A stretch of 64,000 nt of DNA, from NCBI RefSeq assembly GCF_019733355.1, contig NZ_JAIHLQ010000011.1, forward strand, positions 1 through 64,000, in the 5' to 3' direction. The DNA comes from Pseudomonas baetica (GTDB lineage Bacteria > Pseudomonadota > Gammaproteobacteria > Pseudomonadales > Pseudomonadaceae). A model generated the notes under the pieces. The model worked only from the letters and a program-made list of their open reading frames with translations, did no database searches and was not told the DNA's origin. Each line of letters opens with the position of its first letter. Positions within the stretch are counted from its first letter, which is position 1. Below are positions 35,274 through 43,798 of the stretch, piece after piece. The position numbers and the translations under genes were made by a program.

Positions 35274-35513
35274 ATGGAAAGTCCAACCCATAGCCTGCCA
35301 TCCCTGTTCAAACAACTCGGCCTGGACAACGACCCCGTCAGCATCGACCAATTCATCACGAGCCATTCTCCGCTCAAACCCGAATTGCACCTGGCAGACG
35401 CATTTTTCTGGACCAAGAGTCAGGCTGATTTTTTGCGCGACGAAATTCTGGACGATGCCGATTGGGCGGAGGTGGTTGATCAATTGAATGTGTTGTTGCG
35501 TATGGGGCGGTAG
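35274..35513 (+). CDS. DUF2789 family protein
   Basis: 79-residue cytoplasmic protein with AAGGAG eight bases before the ATG. The sequence (HSLPSLFKQLGLDNDPVSID, FITSHSPLKPELHLADAFFW, TKSQADFLRDEILDDADWAE) matches the DUF2789 family, which is common in Pseudomonas. Single-gene unit; function unknown. The 292-base upstream gap holds only a decayed REP-like stretch (35191-35207). Confidence 0.85.
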   Translation: MESPTHSLPSLFKQLGLDNDPVSIDQFITSHSPLKPELHLADAFFWTKSQADFLRDEILDDADWAEVVDQLNVLLRMGR

Positions 35514-35548
35514 GCCTGACCGAAGGGTGATCACTTCCTGCCGGATGG

Positions 35549-35827
35549 GTGCCAGCCGATGTTTACGAAGCAATGATGGAACGGCTTGATGATTTGGAAC
35601 TGGCAGAAATCATTCGCTCCGAGATCAATTGAAAAAAGAAGCTCGCCGAAAGATTGGCGCTGCCGAGAGTCCCGGCTGATGCACTCCACGGGGTGCCCGA
35701 CTGTTACAAAATCAAACTCAAAGCGTCGGGTTACCGTTTGGTTTATCAAGTAATCGATGAGCGAGTTGTCGTCGCTGTAGGTAAGCGTGAGCGCAGCAGA
35801 GTTTACGAGAAGGCCCAAAAACGCTAA
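35549..35827 (+). pseudogene. Decayed relBE toxin-antitoxin pair
   Basis: One frame reads VPADVYEAMMERLDDLELAE then IIRSEIN and a TGA at 35630-35632, the middle of a RelB-type antitoxin. The same frame continues KKKLAERLALPRVPADALHG, then VPDCYKIKLKASGYRLVYQV and VVVAVGKRERSRVYEKAQKR to TAA at 35825-35827, the last two thirds of a RelE toxin. The antitoxin's ends and the toxin's start are missing, so an internal deletion joined the two genes. No start codon or ribosome site serves the toxin part. Confidence 0.75.
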
Positions 35828-35880
35828 TAGGTCCCCACCTCGTCGTTTCTCTTCGGCTGACAATCACTTTGTTTCAAAAC

Positions 35881-35928
35881 TTGACTGAATTTCCCTCGCA
35901 ATGCGATATTGATAGTTAGCAAACTAAC
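35881..35928 (+). promoter_or_regulatory. Promoter with MarR-type palindrome
   Basis: TTGACT at 35881-35886 and GATATT at 35905-35910 (18-base spacing) make a sigma70-like promoter. GTTAGCAAACTAAC at 35915-35928 is an inverted repeat with 5-base arms placed at the expected transcription start, where a MarR repressor would block initiation. It directly precedes the marR-family gene. Confidence 0.6.
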
Positions 35929-35931
35929 AGT

Positions 35932-36399
35932 GTGCCTTGTCCCGTGCCCGATACCCTCGACGCTCTCCAGATGAACATCAGCAGTGCCATGGTGGTGGCC
36001 GCCAGGCATTGGCGCAAGATCTGCCAGACCACGCTGGTCAACTATGGAATCTCCGAAGCCTGCGCCGTGCCGTTGTTGATGATCGGGCGTTTGGGGGAGG
36101 GTGTGCGTCAGGTGCAGGTGGCGCAGGCGGCCGGGATGGAGAGCCCGTCGCTGGTGCGTCTGCTCGATCAGTTGTGCCATTCGGGTTACGTGCGTCGCAC
36201 CGAGGATGTGCAGGATCGCCGGGCCAAATGCCTGAGCCTGACCGACACCGGTCGGGAGCTTGTGCAAGCGGTGGAAGTCGAATTGGTGCGCCTGCGTCAC
36301 GAAGTGCTCGACGGGATCGATCAGAGCGATCTGGAGGCTACGCTTAGGGTGCTCAGAGCTTTTGAGGCGGCGAATCCGCCGCTGGTGGTCAATTCTTGA
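35932..36399 (+). CDS. MarR-family transcriptional regulator
   Basis: 155-residue winged-helix regulator. The DNA-binding core is VRQVQVAQAAGMESPSLVRL, then LDQLCHSGYVRRTEDVQDRR with the basic wing RRAKCLSLTDTGREL. The start is uncertain: GTG 35932 sits only ~15 bases after the predicted transcription start with no clear ribosome site, and GTG 35944 and ATG 35971 are in frame. The stop overlaps the TTG start of the FUSC gene, so it is the first gene of the efflux operon and probably its repressor. Confidence 0.88.
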   Translation: MPCPVPDTLDALQMNISSAMVVAARHWRKICQTTLVNYGISEACAVPLLMIGRLGEGVRQVQVAQAAGMESPSLVRLLDQLCHSGYVRRTEDVQDRRAKCLSLTDTGRELVQAVEVELVRLRHEVLDGIDQSDLEATLRVLRAFEAANPPLVVNS

Positions 36400-38459
36400 A
36401 CGGTTTTTTCTCAGGCATTCCGCCGGCCCGCGACTGGTTCTACGGGGTTCGTACTTTTGCCGCGTCGATGATCGCGTTGTACATCGCCTTGCTCATGCAA
36501 ATGCCGCGTCCGTATTGGGCGATGGCCACGGTGTACATCGTCTCCAGCCCGTTCCTCGGGCCGACCAGCTCCAAGGCGTTGTACCGTGCAATCGGTACCT
36601 TTCTCGGCGCAGCGGCGGCAGTTTTTTTCGTGCCGATGTTCGTGCAGAGCCCTTATGTGCTGGTAGTCGTCATCGCGCTGTGGACGGGTATTTTGCTGTT
36701 TCTATCCCTGCATTTGCGCACCGCCAACAGTTACGCGCTGATGCTTGCCGGCTACACCTTGCCGCTGATTGCCTTGCCGGTGGTGGATAACCCGCTGGCG
36801 GTGTGGGATGTCGCACAAGCACGTACCGAAGAGATTTTCCTCGGCATTGCCGTCGCCGCTGTGGTCGGCGCGATGTTCTGGCCACGCCGCTTGGCGCCGG
36901 TGTTCAACGATGCCGTCGGTAAATGGTTCATTGATGCGACCAGCTACAGCCTGAAGTTTCTCAGCCGCGACGTGCAGCCCGAAGCAGTCACGGCCCTGCG
37001 CATGGCCATGGTTGCCAATTTCAACAGCCTGGAATTGATGATCGGTCAGTTACCCCATGAAGGTTCGCTGCCGCAAACCGTGCGCAATACCAAGGAACTG
37101 CGCGGGCGCATGATCCATCTGTTGCCGGTTATCGATGCCCTCGAAGACTCGCTCTACGCCCTCGAACGACGCACGCCGGAACTGGTGGAAAAATTTGCTC
37201 CGCTGCTGGCCGCGACCCGGGAATGGCTGGACCATCCGGACGCCGATCTCGACCGCTGGCAAGCCCTGAAAGATCAGCTCCAAGCCCTGCAACCAAGTGC
37301 GCAAGCACTGGAGGAGCGCCGACAATTGCTCTTCTCCAACGCGATCTATCGCCTCGGTGAATTCATCGATCTGTGGCAAGACTGCCGCAGCCTGCAGGCT
37401 GCGATTGTGTGTGAGCGTCAGGACAGCTGGCGCGCGGTGTATCGCCACTGGCGCCTCGGTCGCCTGACGCCGTTTCTCGATCGCGGGCTGATGCTCTATT
37501 CGGTGGCCTCGACCATTCTGGCGATCATCGTCGCTTCGCTGCTGTGGATTCTGCTGGGCTGGCCGGACGGCGGCAGCGCGGTGATTCTGGCGGCGGTGGC
37601 GTGCAGCTTCTTCGCCTCGATGGACGACCCGGCACCGCAGATTTACCGGTTCTTTTTCTGGACGGGCATGTCGGTGCTGTTCGCCAGTCTGTATCTGTTT
37701 CTGATTCTGCCCAACCTGCATGACTTCCCGATGCTGGTTCTGGCGTTTGCCATCCCGTTCATCTGCATCGGCACCCTGACGGTGCAGCCGCGGTTCTACC
37801 TCGGCATGCTCCTGACGCTTGTCAACACCTCATCGTTCATCAGTATTCAGGGCGCTTACGATGCGGACTTTTTCGCCTTCGTGAACGCCAACCTCGCGGG
37901 GCCGATGGGCCTGTTGTTCGCCTTTATCTGGACCCTGGTGGCGCGGCCGTTTGGCGCCGAGTTGGCGGCCAAGCGCCTGACCCGCTTCAGTTGGAAAGAC
38001 ATCGTCGACATGACCGAGCCGGCCAACCTTGCCGAACACCGCAAGTTGGGCGTGCAGTTGCTCGATCGCCTGATGCAGCACCTGCCGCGTCTGGCCCTGA
38101 CCGGCCAGGACACCGGCATCGCCATGCGTGAAGTGCGTGTGGGCCTGAACCTGCTCGATTTGCTCGCCTACACCCCACGGGTCAACGGCGTGCCGAAGGC
38201 GCTGTTGCAGCAAGTGGTGGCCGAAGTCGGCGAGTATTTCCGCGCCTGCCTCAAGGCTGGCGAACGCCTGCCGGCGCCGAGTCCGCTGCTGATGACCATG
38301 GATCGCACGCGCCGCGCGCTCAATGGCCACGGCGACGAAGAAACCCGTTTCCACCTGTTGCACGCCTTGAGCGGTTTGCGTCTGGCGCTGCTGCCCGGCG
38401 TTGAATTCGTTTCCAGCGCCGAGCCCGAAGAACCGTTGCCCGATGGAGCGCCCCTATGA
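36396..38459 (+). CDS. FUSC-family inner-membrane efflux protein (AaeB-like)
   Basis: 687-residue transporter component starting at TTG 36396 inside the previous stop (TTGA). Two blocks of about six helices are visible, ~20-170 (FAASMIALYIALLMQMPRPY) and ~360-520 (MLYSVASTILAIIVASLLWI), separated and followed by soluble domains; this is the fusaric-acid-resistance/AaeB layout. It is followed by DUF1656, HlyD and NodT genes, each overlapping the next by four bases. Probably exports aromatic acids; substrate unproven. Confidence 0.92.
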   Translation: MNGFFSGIPPARDWFYGVRTFAASMIALYIALLMQMPRPYWAMATVYIVSSPFLGPTSSKALYRAIGTFLGAAAAVFFVPMFVQSPYVLVVVIALWTGILLFLSLHLRTANSYALMLAGYTLPLIALPVVDNPLAVWDVAQARTEEIFLGIAVAAVVGAMFWPRRLAPVFNDAVGKWFIDATSYSLKFLSRDVQPEAVTALRMAMVANFNSLELMIGQLPHEGSLPQTVRNTKELRGRMIHLLPVIDALEDSLYALERRTPELVEKFAPLLAATREWLDHPDADLDRWQALKDQLQALQPSAQALEERRQLLFSNAIYRLGEFIDLWQDCRSLQAAIVCERQDSWRAVYRHWRLGRLTPFLDRGLMLYSVASTILAIIVASLLWILLGWPDGGSAVILAAVACSFFASMDDPAPQIYRFFFWTGMSVLFASLYLFLILPNLHDFPMLVLAFAIPFICIGTLTVQPRFYLGMLLTLVNTSSFISIQGAYDADFFAFVNANLAGPMGLLFAFIWTLVARPFGAELAAKRLTRFSWKDIVDMTEPANLAEHRKLGVQLLDRLMQHLPRLALTGQDTGIAMREVRVGLNLLDLLAYTPRVNGVPKALLQQVVAEVGEYFRACLKAGERLPAPSPLLMTMDRTRRALNGHGDEETRFHLLHALSGLRLALLPGVEFVSSAEPEEPLPDGAPL

Positions 38460-38665
38460 TTGGTGATCTGGACATCAGCGGCATCTTCCTGCCGACCTTG
38501 CTGGTGTTGATGGGCATCACGTATGTGCTGTTTTTGCTGGTGCATGGCGTGCTGACGCGTCTGCACTTTTACCGTCTGGTCTGGCACCGGGCATTGTTCA
38601 ACGTGGCGCTCTACGCCGTGCTGCTGTACGGCGTGGACTCACTCAGTCGATACCTGATGACATGA
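38456..38665 (+). CDS. DUF1656 small membrane protein (AaeX-like)
   Basis: 69-residue protein with two hydrophobic helices (ISGIFLPTLLVLMGITYVLF and ALFNVALYAVLLYGVDSL). It overlaps both neighbours by four bases. DUF1656 proteins are constant small partners of FUSC/AaeB pumps; exact role unknown. Confidence 0.9.
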   Translation: MIGDLDISGIFLPTLLVLMGITYVLFLLVHGVLTRLHFYRLVWHRALFNVALYAVLLYGVDSLSRYLMT

Positions 38666-39549
38666 AAAAACCGTTTTTGACCATCGGTCGCGTGGTACTG
38701 ACCCTGCTGATCGTGACTTTTGCCGTTGTCCTCGTCTGGCGCATGGTGATGTATTACATGTTCGCGCCGTGGACCCGTGACGGCCACATCCGTGCCGACA
38801 TCGTGCAGATCGCCCCGGACGTTTCCGGGTTGATCCAGCAGGTCGAGGTGAAAGACAACCAGTTGATCAAACGGGGTCAGGTGCTGTTCAGCATCGATCA
38901 GGATCGATTCAAACTGGCCCTGCGCCAAGCCAAAGCGGCCGCCGCCGATCGCGAAGAGACGCTCGCGCAAGCACAACGCGAAGCCAAGCGTAATCGTGGT
39001 CTGGGCAACCTGGTGCCGGCCGAACAACTGGAAGAAAGCCAGTCTCGCGTGGCCCGTGCGCAGTCGGCACTGGCCGAAGCGCGGGTGACGGTGGACAGCG
39101 CCCAGCTCAACCTCGACCGCTCGGTAGTCCGCAGCCCGGTGGACGGTTACGTCAACGACCGTGCGCCGCGTGCTCAGGAATTCGTTACCGCCGGGCGTCC
39201 GGTGTTGTCGCTGGTCGACAGCAACTCGTTCCACATCGACGGCTATTTCGAAGAGACCAAACTCGACGGCATCCATGTCGGCCAGTCGGTGGATATCCGC
39301 GTGGTCGGCGACCGCGCCAGGCTGCGCGGGCATGTCGAAAGCATCGTCGCCGGCATCGAAGACCGTGACCGCACCAGCGGCAGCAACCTGCTGCCCAACG
39401 TCAACCCGGCGTTCAGTTGGGTGCGTCTGGCGCAGCGGATTCCCGTGCGCATTGCCTTTGATGATGTGCCGGCGGACTTTCGCATGATTGCCGGGCGTAC
39501 CGCGACGGTGTCGATCATCGATGATCAGCAACAGGAGCCCGCGCCATGA
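38662..39549 (+). CDS. HlyD/AaeA-family membrane-fusion protein
   Basis: 295-residue periplasmic adaptor of the FUSC pump. The membrane anchor is VVLTLLIVTFAVVLVWRMVM (~10-30), then YYMFAPWTRDGHIRADIVQI, typical of AaeA/EmrA adaptors, the lipoyl half DVSGLIQQVEVKDNQLIKRG, a short coiled coil and the barrel SVDIRVVGDRARLRGHVESI. Overlaps DUF1656 and the NodT gene by four bases each. Confidence 0.92.
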   Translation: MKKPFLTIGRVVLTLLIVTFAVVLVWRMVMYYMFAPWTRDGHIRADIVQIAPDVSGLIQQVEVKDNQLIKRGQVLFSIDQDRFKLALRQAKAAAADREETLAQAQREAKRNRGLGNLVPAEQLEESQSRVARAQSALAEARVTVDSAQLNLDRSVVRSPVDGYVNDRAPRAQEFVTAGRPVLSLVDSNSFHIDGYFEETKLDGIHVGQSVDIRVVGDRARLRGHVESIVAGIEDRDRTSGSNLLPNVNPAFSWVRLAQRIPVRIAFDDVPADFRMIAGRTATVSIIDDQQQEPAP

Positions 39550-40988
39550 ACAGGGCCCTGATGGTCGCAGGCTTGGGCGTGATGCTCTCGGCCTGTCAGA
39601 TGGTCGGGCCGGACTATCAGGTGCCCGAGGACGCGGCGGTCCAGCGCAAGGATTTTCAGGGTGAGTTGGCGGTGGCCGGCAAACCCGTGGTGTCGGCGCC
39701 GGTGCCGGCGCACTGGTGGCGGCTGTACAAGGACCCGCGCCTGGATCAACTGGTGCAGCAAGCCATGGCCTCCAACACGGATCTGCGCGTGGCGGCAGCG
39801 AACCTTGCGCGGGCTCGCGCTCAAGTCGACGAGGCCGAGGCCGCGGGTGGCTGGAGCGCTGGGGTGAAGATGGGCGCGCAGCGTTTGCAGGAATCCGGTC
39901 AGGCGTTTTTGCTGCCGGAGAAAGTGCCAGTGGCCAACGTCGCCGACATAGGCCTCAGCGCTTCGTATCAGTTCGACCTGTGGGGCACCCTGCAACGCGG
40001 GATCGAAGGCGCGAAGGCCAATGCCGATGCAACTCAAGCCGCTGCTGACACCGCACGGATCACGTTGGTGGCCGACGTGGTTCGCGCCTATACCCAGGTC
40101 TGCGCGGCCAATGAAGAGCGAGAAATCGCCCAGCATTCCCTCGACTTGCAATCGCAAAGCACCACGCTGACCCAGCGCTTGCGCGATGCCGGGCGTGGTG
40201 ATGAGACCCAGGTCACCCGCTCGCAAACCCAATTCAAATCCTTGCGCGCTGAAATGCCGCGTTATGAAGCGGCGCGTCAGGCCGGGCTGTTTCGCCTGTC
40301 GATGCTGCTGGCCAGACCGGTCGATCAGTTGCCGGCCGGCACCGCAACCTGTGCCGAGTTGCCGAAAATCGCCCAATTGGTGCCGGTCGGCGATGGCGCC
40401 GCGCTGCTCAAGCGCCGCCCAGATATTCGTCAGGCGGAACGGCGTCTGGCGGCCTCGACGGCCGGGATCGGCGTGGCCACGGGCGAGTTGTACCCCGACA
40501 TCAGCATCGGCGCGACCATCGGCACTGTCGGCATCATTGACGATTTGGGTGATCCCTCGACCAACCGCTGGGGCTTCGGCCCATCGTTGAGCTGGAAGGT
40601 GCCGACCAACGGCGCCCGCGCGCGCATCCGCGAAGCCGAAGCGGCGGCGCAAGGCGCACTGGCGCATTTCGACGGCGTGGTGCTCAACGCCATCCGTGAA
40701 GCCCAGACTGGCCTTGCGCAATACAGTGCTGTGCTGCAACGCCGTGACGCGCTGGCCGATGCCGAGCAGTCGGCGAAACTGGCCGCCGACCAGACGCACC
40801 GCTTCTTCCAGGCCGGTCGCGAGTCGTTTCTCGCCGACTTGCAAGCGACCCGTACTTACACCGATGTCACCGCGCAACTGGCCGCTGCCAACACGCAAGT
40901 CGCCATGAGCCAGATCGATTTGTTCCTCGCCCTCGGCGGCGGTTGGGAAAGCGGACGAACGCAAGCTTCAAGCCCGAGCAAACCCTGA
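39546..40988 (+). CDS. NodT-family outer-membrane lipoprotein channel
   Basis: 480-residue outer-membrane factor completing the FUSC tripartite pump. The lipoprotein signal is MNRALMVAGLGVMLSAC (cysteine 17), then QMVGPDYQVP. OEP features include HWWRLYKDPRLDQLVQQAMA, AALLKRRPDIRQAERRLAAS and the final QIDLFLALGGGWESG. Last gene of the operon; a GC-rich imperfect hairpin near 41018-41043 may end the transcript. Confidence 0.92.
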   Translation: MNRALMVAGLGVMLSACQMVGPDYQVPEDAAVQRKDFQGELAVAGKPVVSAPVPAHWWRLYKDPRLDQLVQQAMASNTDLRVAAANLARARAQVDEAEAAGGWSAGVKMGAQRLQESGQAFLLPEKVPVANVADIGLSASYQFDLWGTLQRGIEGAKANADATQAAADTARITLVADVVRAYTQVCAANEEREIAQHSLDLQSQSTTLTQRLRDAGRGDETQVTRSQTQFKSLRAEMPRYEAARQAGLFRLSMLLARPVDQLPAGTATCAELPKIAQLVPVGDGAALLKRRPDIRQAERRLAASTAGIGVATGELYPDISIGATIGTVGIIDDLGDPSTNRWGFGPSLSWKVPTNGARARIREAEAAAQGALAHFDGVVLNAIREAQTGLAQYSAVLQRRDALADAEQSAKLAADQTHRFFQAGRESFLADLQATRTYTDVTAQLAAANTQVAMSQIDLFLALGGGWESGRTQASSPSKP

Positions 40989-41081
40989 GGCCATAGCTAT
41001 GCTTTGAAGTGTTGAAAGGGCGCCCCGAGCAAAGCGCCCCTTCAGCGCACATTGCTAGCGCTGGTCTAGGGGAAACCAATA

Positions 41082-41717
41082 ATGAAAAACCCTTACGCTC
41101 TCGGCTTCTGGTGCGCCCTCGCAGCATTGGTGCTGCTCTCGGCCACCTATTTCTACGGCATCATGCTGGCCCACCAGATCGACAAGGCCATGGTTTTCCT
41201 CGACAGCGCCGTGGCGCTGATTGCGGTCATGGCAATCGTTGTGGTGGCGTGGGCGTCGGTCCAGGTTCAGCGAGTCAAAAAAAGACAGCTTGAACAGGGC
41301 AAGACGCTGGTGCTGATCTGGGACACCAAAGTCGCTCTGCGCCGGGTCGAAACCGTGTTCGACCGGTATTTCTGGGGCAGCTACTGGCAGCCCGGCCGCA
41401 CGTTCGCCGAAGTCATGGGCGAACTCACCGGCACCCCGCTGGAAAAAAGCCTCGAAGCACTGAAGAAGCAGTGTCTGGAACTCGACAAGCAGATCGACAG
41501 CGAGGGCTGGCACTGGCTGAACAATGCCCGTGAACTGTCCGACGTCGCCACCGCCATGGCCCGCGAGCGCTATCAACTCGACTACTGCGACCCGCGCGCC
41601 GATGGGCCGGGCGGGGCGGTGATCGATCGGGACTTTGAAGTGCTGGTGTATACCTGGACCGCACGCCTCAAAAGCTTTGATCATCAACTCGATGAGATAG
41701 AAGTCCAGTATTCCTGA
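41082..41717 (+). CDS. Two-helix membrane protein of unknown function
   Basis: 211 residues, ATG with AGGGG ten bases upstream. Two N-terminal membrane helices (LGFWCALAALVLLSATYFYG and VALIAVMAIVVVAWASVQV) are followed by a ~150-residue soluble domain with several tryptophans and a coiled-coil-like stretch (KKQCLELDKQIDSEGWHWL). I do not recognise a family. Isolated between the efflux operon and a REPIN. Confidence 0.75.
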   Translation: MKNPYALGFWCALAALVLLSATYFYGIMLAHQIDKAMVFLDSAVALIAVMAIVVVAWASVQVQRVKKRQLEQGKTLVLIWDTKVALRRVETVFDRYFWGSYWQPGRTFAEVMGELTGTPLEKSLEALKKQCLELDKQIDSEGWHWLNNARELSDVATAMARERYQLDYCDPRADGPGGAVIDRDFEVLVYTWTARLKSFDHQLDEIEVQYS

Positions 41718-41735
41718 ATCTCGGCTGAATCAACC

Positions 41736-41835
41736 GGCCCCTTCGCTGGCAAGCCAGCTCCCACAAGGTTTTGTGGTGTTCACAGATTTTGTGTTCACCA
41801 AAGATCCCTGTGGGAGCTGGCTTGCCAGCGATAGC
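41736..41835. repeat. REPIN of a second subtype
   Basis: CTTCGCTGGCAAGCCAGCTC at 41741-41760 faces GAGCTGGCTTGCCAGCGA near 41814-41831, with GTGGGA/TCCCAC next to the loop. The core (GCTGGCAAGCCAGC) differs from the GCGGGC...GCTCGCG type elsewhere in the window. Confidence 0.88.
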
Positions 41836-42035
41836 GTCAGTGCCGACAGCGAAACTCTTCCCGCCTGTCGACTGTCCACACTCCCCATAGACACTCTTTA
41901 ACCTTTAAACATTGGGCCATCATGCGCCCCAGTGCTAATCTCCACCCCTCATTTCAGCGGAGTCGAGCCGCAACCCGGTCACGGGTTCAGGGAAGACGAC
42001 CCCACATTCAGCCACGGAAATCGATCAGGTCATTC

Positions 42036-43541
42036 ATGAATAAATCAGCAGGCGTGCTACTCGGAATTGTTGTTGCCATCGGCGCGATCAGTGCAGGCGG
42101 GGCCTGGTACACCGGGACCAAGATCGAAGGCGTGTTGAACAACGCCGTCACCAATACCAACAAAGAGCTGCAAACCGCCATGGCCGGCTCCAACGGCACG
42201 ATGTCGCTGGAACTGGTGTCGCTGGAACGTCACACCTTCACCAGCACCGCGCACTATCGCCTCAAAGCCGAAGGTGAAATGTTCGGCGATGCGCCGGTTG
42301 AATTGCTGTTTGTCGATCACCTCGAGCATGGCCCGCTGCCGTTCTCGCGTCTGGTGTCGCTGAAGTGGTTGCCGGTCATGGCCACCAGCAATTACGAACT
42401 CGAAAAGAGTCCGGCCACCGAAAAATGGTTCGCCGCCACCAAGGGCGCCGCACCGCTCAAAGGCGTGACCAACATCGGCTACGACGAATCCACCACCAGC
42501 ACCGTCGACCTGTTGCCACTGGAAATCGCTCTGGATGAGCAGTCGAGCCTGAAATTTTCTGGCCTGACCATGGACATCTCCGCCAGCGCCCAAGCGCAGA
42601 AGGTCAAGGCTGACGGTTACATGGACAGCCTGAAACTGGTCACTGTGGCTGAAGATCAGGCGCCGGTGCAGATCGAACTCAACGGTTTGACCCTGGCCAG
42701 CAACCTCACCAAGAGCAGCTACGGCTACTACACCGGCAGCAATACCCTGGAACTGTCCAGCAGCAAAACCACCTTCGGCGCCAAGCAATCGGTGCTCGGC
42801 GTGAAGAACTTCGAAATGAAGAACCTCACCGAGGAAAACGGCAGCAATGCGTCCGGCCGTGCGGACTACCAGATCGGCGAAGTCACCCTCAACGACAAGA
42901 AAATCGGTTCGGCCAGCATGGCCATGAGCCTGAAGAACCTCGACATCCCGTCGACGATGTCGCTGATGCAGGTCTACCAGACCAAATTGCAGCCGTACGA
43001 AAAAGCCGCGGCCGAAGCGGCCGCTGCTGGCCTGCCGGCACCGAAGCTGAACCTGACCGAAGCCGAATCGGCCCAGGTCAAAGCCGACTTGCAGAAGTTG
43101 CTGGCCGCCGGCCCGCAAGTGGCGCTGGAAAACCTGTCGCTCAAGACCGCCAATGGTGAGAGCCGCGCCAATCTGGTGATCGACCTGACCAAGCCGCAGT
43201 CGATGGATCTGCCACCGGATCAACTGGCCAGACAGTTGATCGCGCTGCTCGACCTCAATGTCACGGTGTCCAAGCCGATGCTGGTTGATCTGCTCAGCGT
43301 ACAGGCGCAGCTTGATGGTCAGACCGACGCCAAAGCCATCGTCGATGGGGCCAGCGGCACCGCCGACATGTTCTCCGCCATGGCCGTTGGTTCGCAATTG
43401 GCGACCGTGGATGGCACCAACGTCGTGACCAAGCTGCATTACGCCGCCAATCAGGTGGAATTCAACGGCCAGAAGATGACCGTTGAGCAGTTCGTTGGCT
43501 TCCTGATGAGCAAGTTCGCAGGCGTCACGCAAGTGCAGTAA
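42036..43541 (+). CDS. YdgA-family protein (DUF945)
   Basis: 501-residue probably membrane-anchored periplasmic protein; ATG 42036 chosen because the anchor MNKSAGVLLGIVVAIGAISA begins there (an upstream extension is arginine-rich and not signal-like). The body is a repetitive beta-rich sequence typical of YdgA (TMSLELVSLERHTFTSTAHY, ITKSMDLPPDQLARQL-like segments near the end). Function unclear even in E. coli. A terminator lies 19 bases after the stop. Confidence 0.85.
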   Translation: MNKSAGVLLGIVVAIGAISAGGAWYTGTKIEGVLNNAVTNTNKELQTAMAGSNGTMSLELVSLERHTFTSTAHYRLKAEGEMFGDAPVELLFVDHLEHGPLPFSRLVSLKWLPVMATSNYELEKSPATEKWFAATKGAAPLKGVTNIGYDESTTSTVDLLPLEIALDEQSSLKFSGLTMDISASAQAQKVKADGYMDSLKLVTVAEDQAPVQIELNGLTLASNLTKSSYGYYTGSNTLELSSSKTTFGAKQSVLGVKNFEMKNLTEENGSNASGRADYQIGEVTLNDKKIGSASMAMSLKNLDIPSTMSLMQVYQTKLQPYEKAAAEAAAAGLPAPKLNLTEAESAQVKADLQKLLAAGPQVALENLSLKTANGESRANLVIDLTKPQSMDLPPDQLARQLIALLDLNVTVSKPMLVDLLSVQAQLDGQTDAKAIVDGASGTADMFSAMAVGSQLATVDGTNVVTKLHYAANQVEFNGQKMTVEQFVGFLMSKFAGVTQVQ

Positions 43542-43559
43542 TACTGCGCTCTAAATAGC

Positions 43560-43598
43560 AACGCCCGGCCTCTGCATTGCGCAGACGCCGGGCGTTTT
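43560..43598 (+). terminator. Rho-independent terminator
   Basis: AACGCCCGGC at 43560-43569 pairs with GCCGGGCGTT at 43587-43596, followed by TT. It ends the ydgA-like transcript and isolates pgaABCD. Confidence 0.85.
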
Positions 43599-43798
43599 GC
43601 TGTCTGGCGTTTGGCTTTTCGGCATCCCGGCTAAGCCGTTACCGTGAATCTGAACAATTATTGTGTTCTGAATCCTGGTCCATGCTTGCGTGCAAAACTG
43701 CCCGACTGAGCTTGGCTGAGTGTTTTTCACCCAGTCTCCGTTACGAATTGGGCAAAAAGGGCATGACGACCCGGCTGGCCATGTAAGGATGCTGACGA

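Noticed and set aside
41018-41043. Hairpin AAGGGCGC...GCGCCCCTT after the FUSC operon considered as terminator
   Set aside because: Stem is imperfect (one extra C) and has no T-run; mentioned only under the NodT gene.
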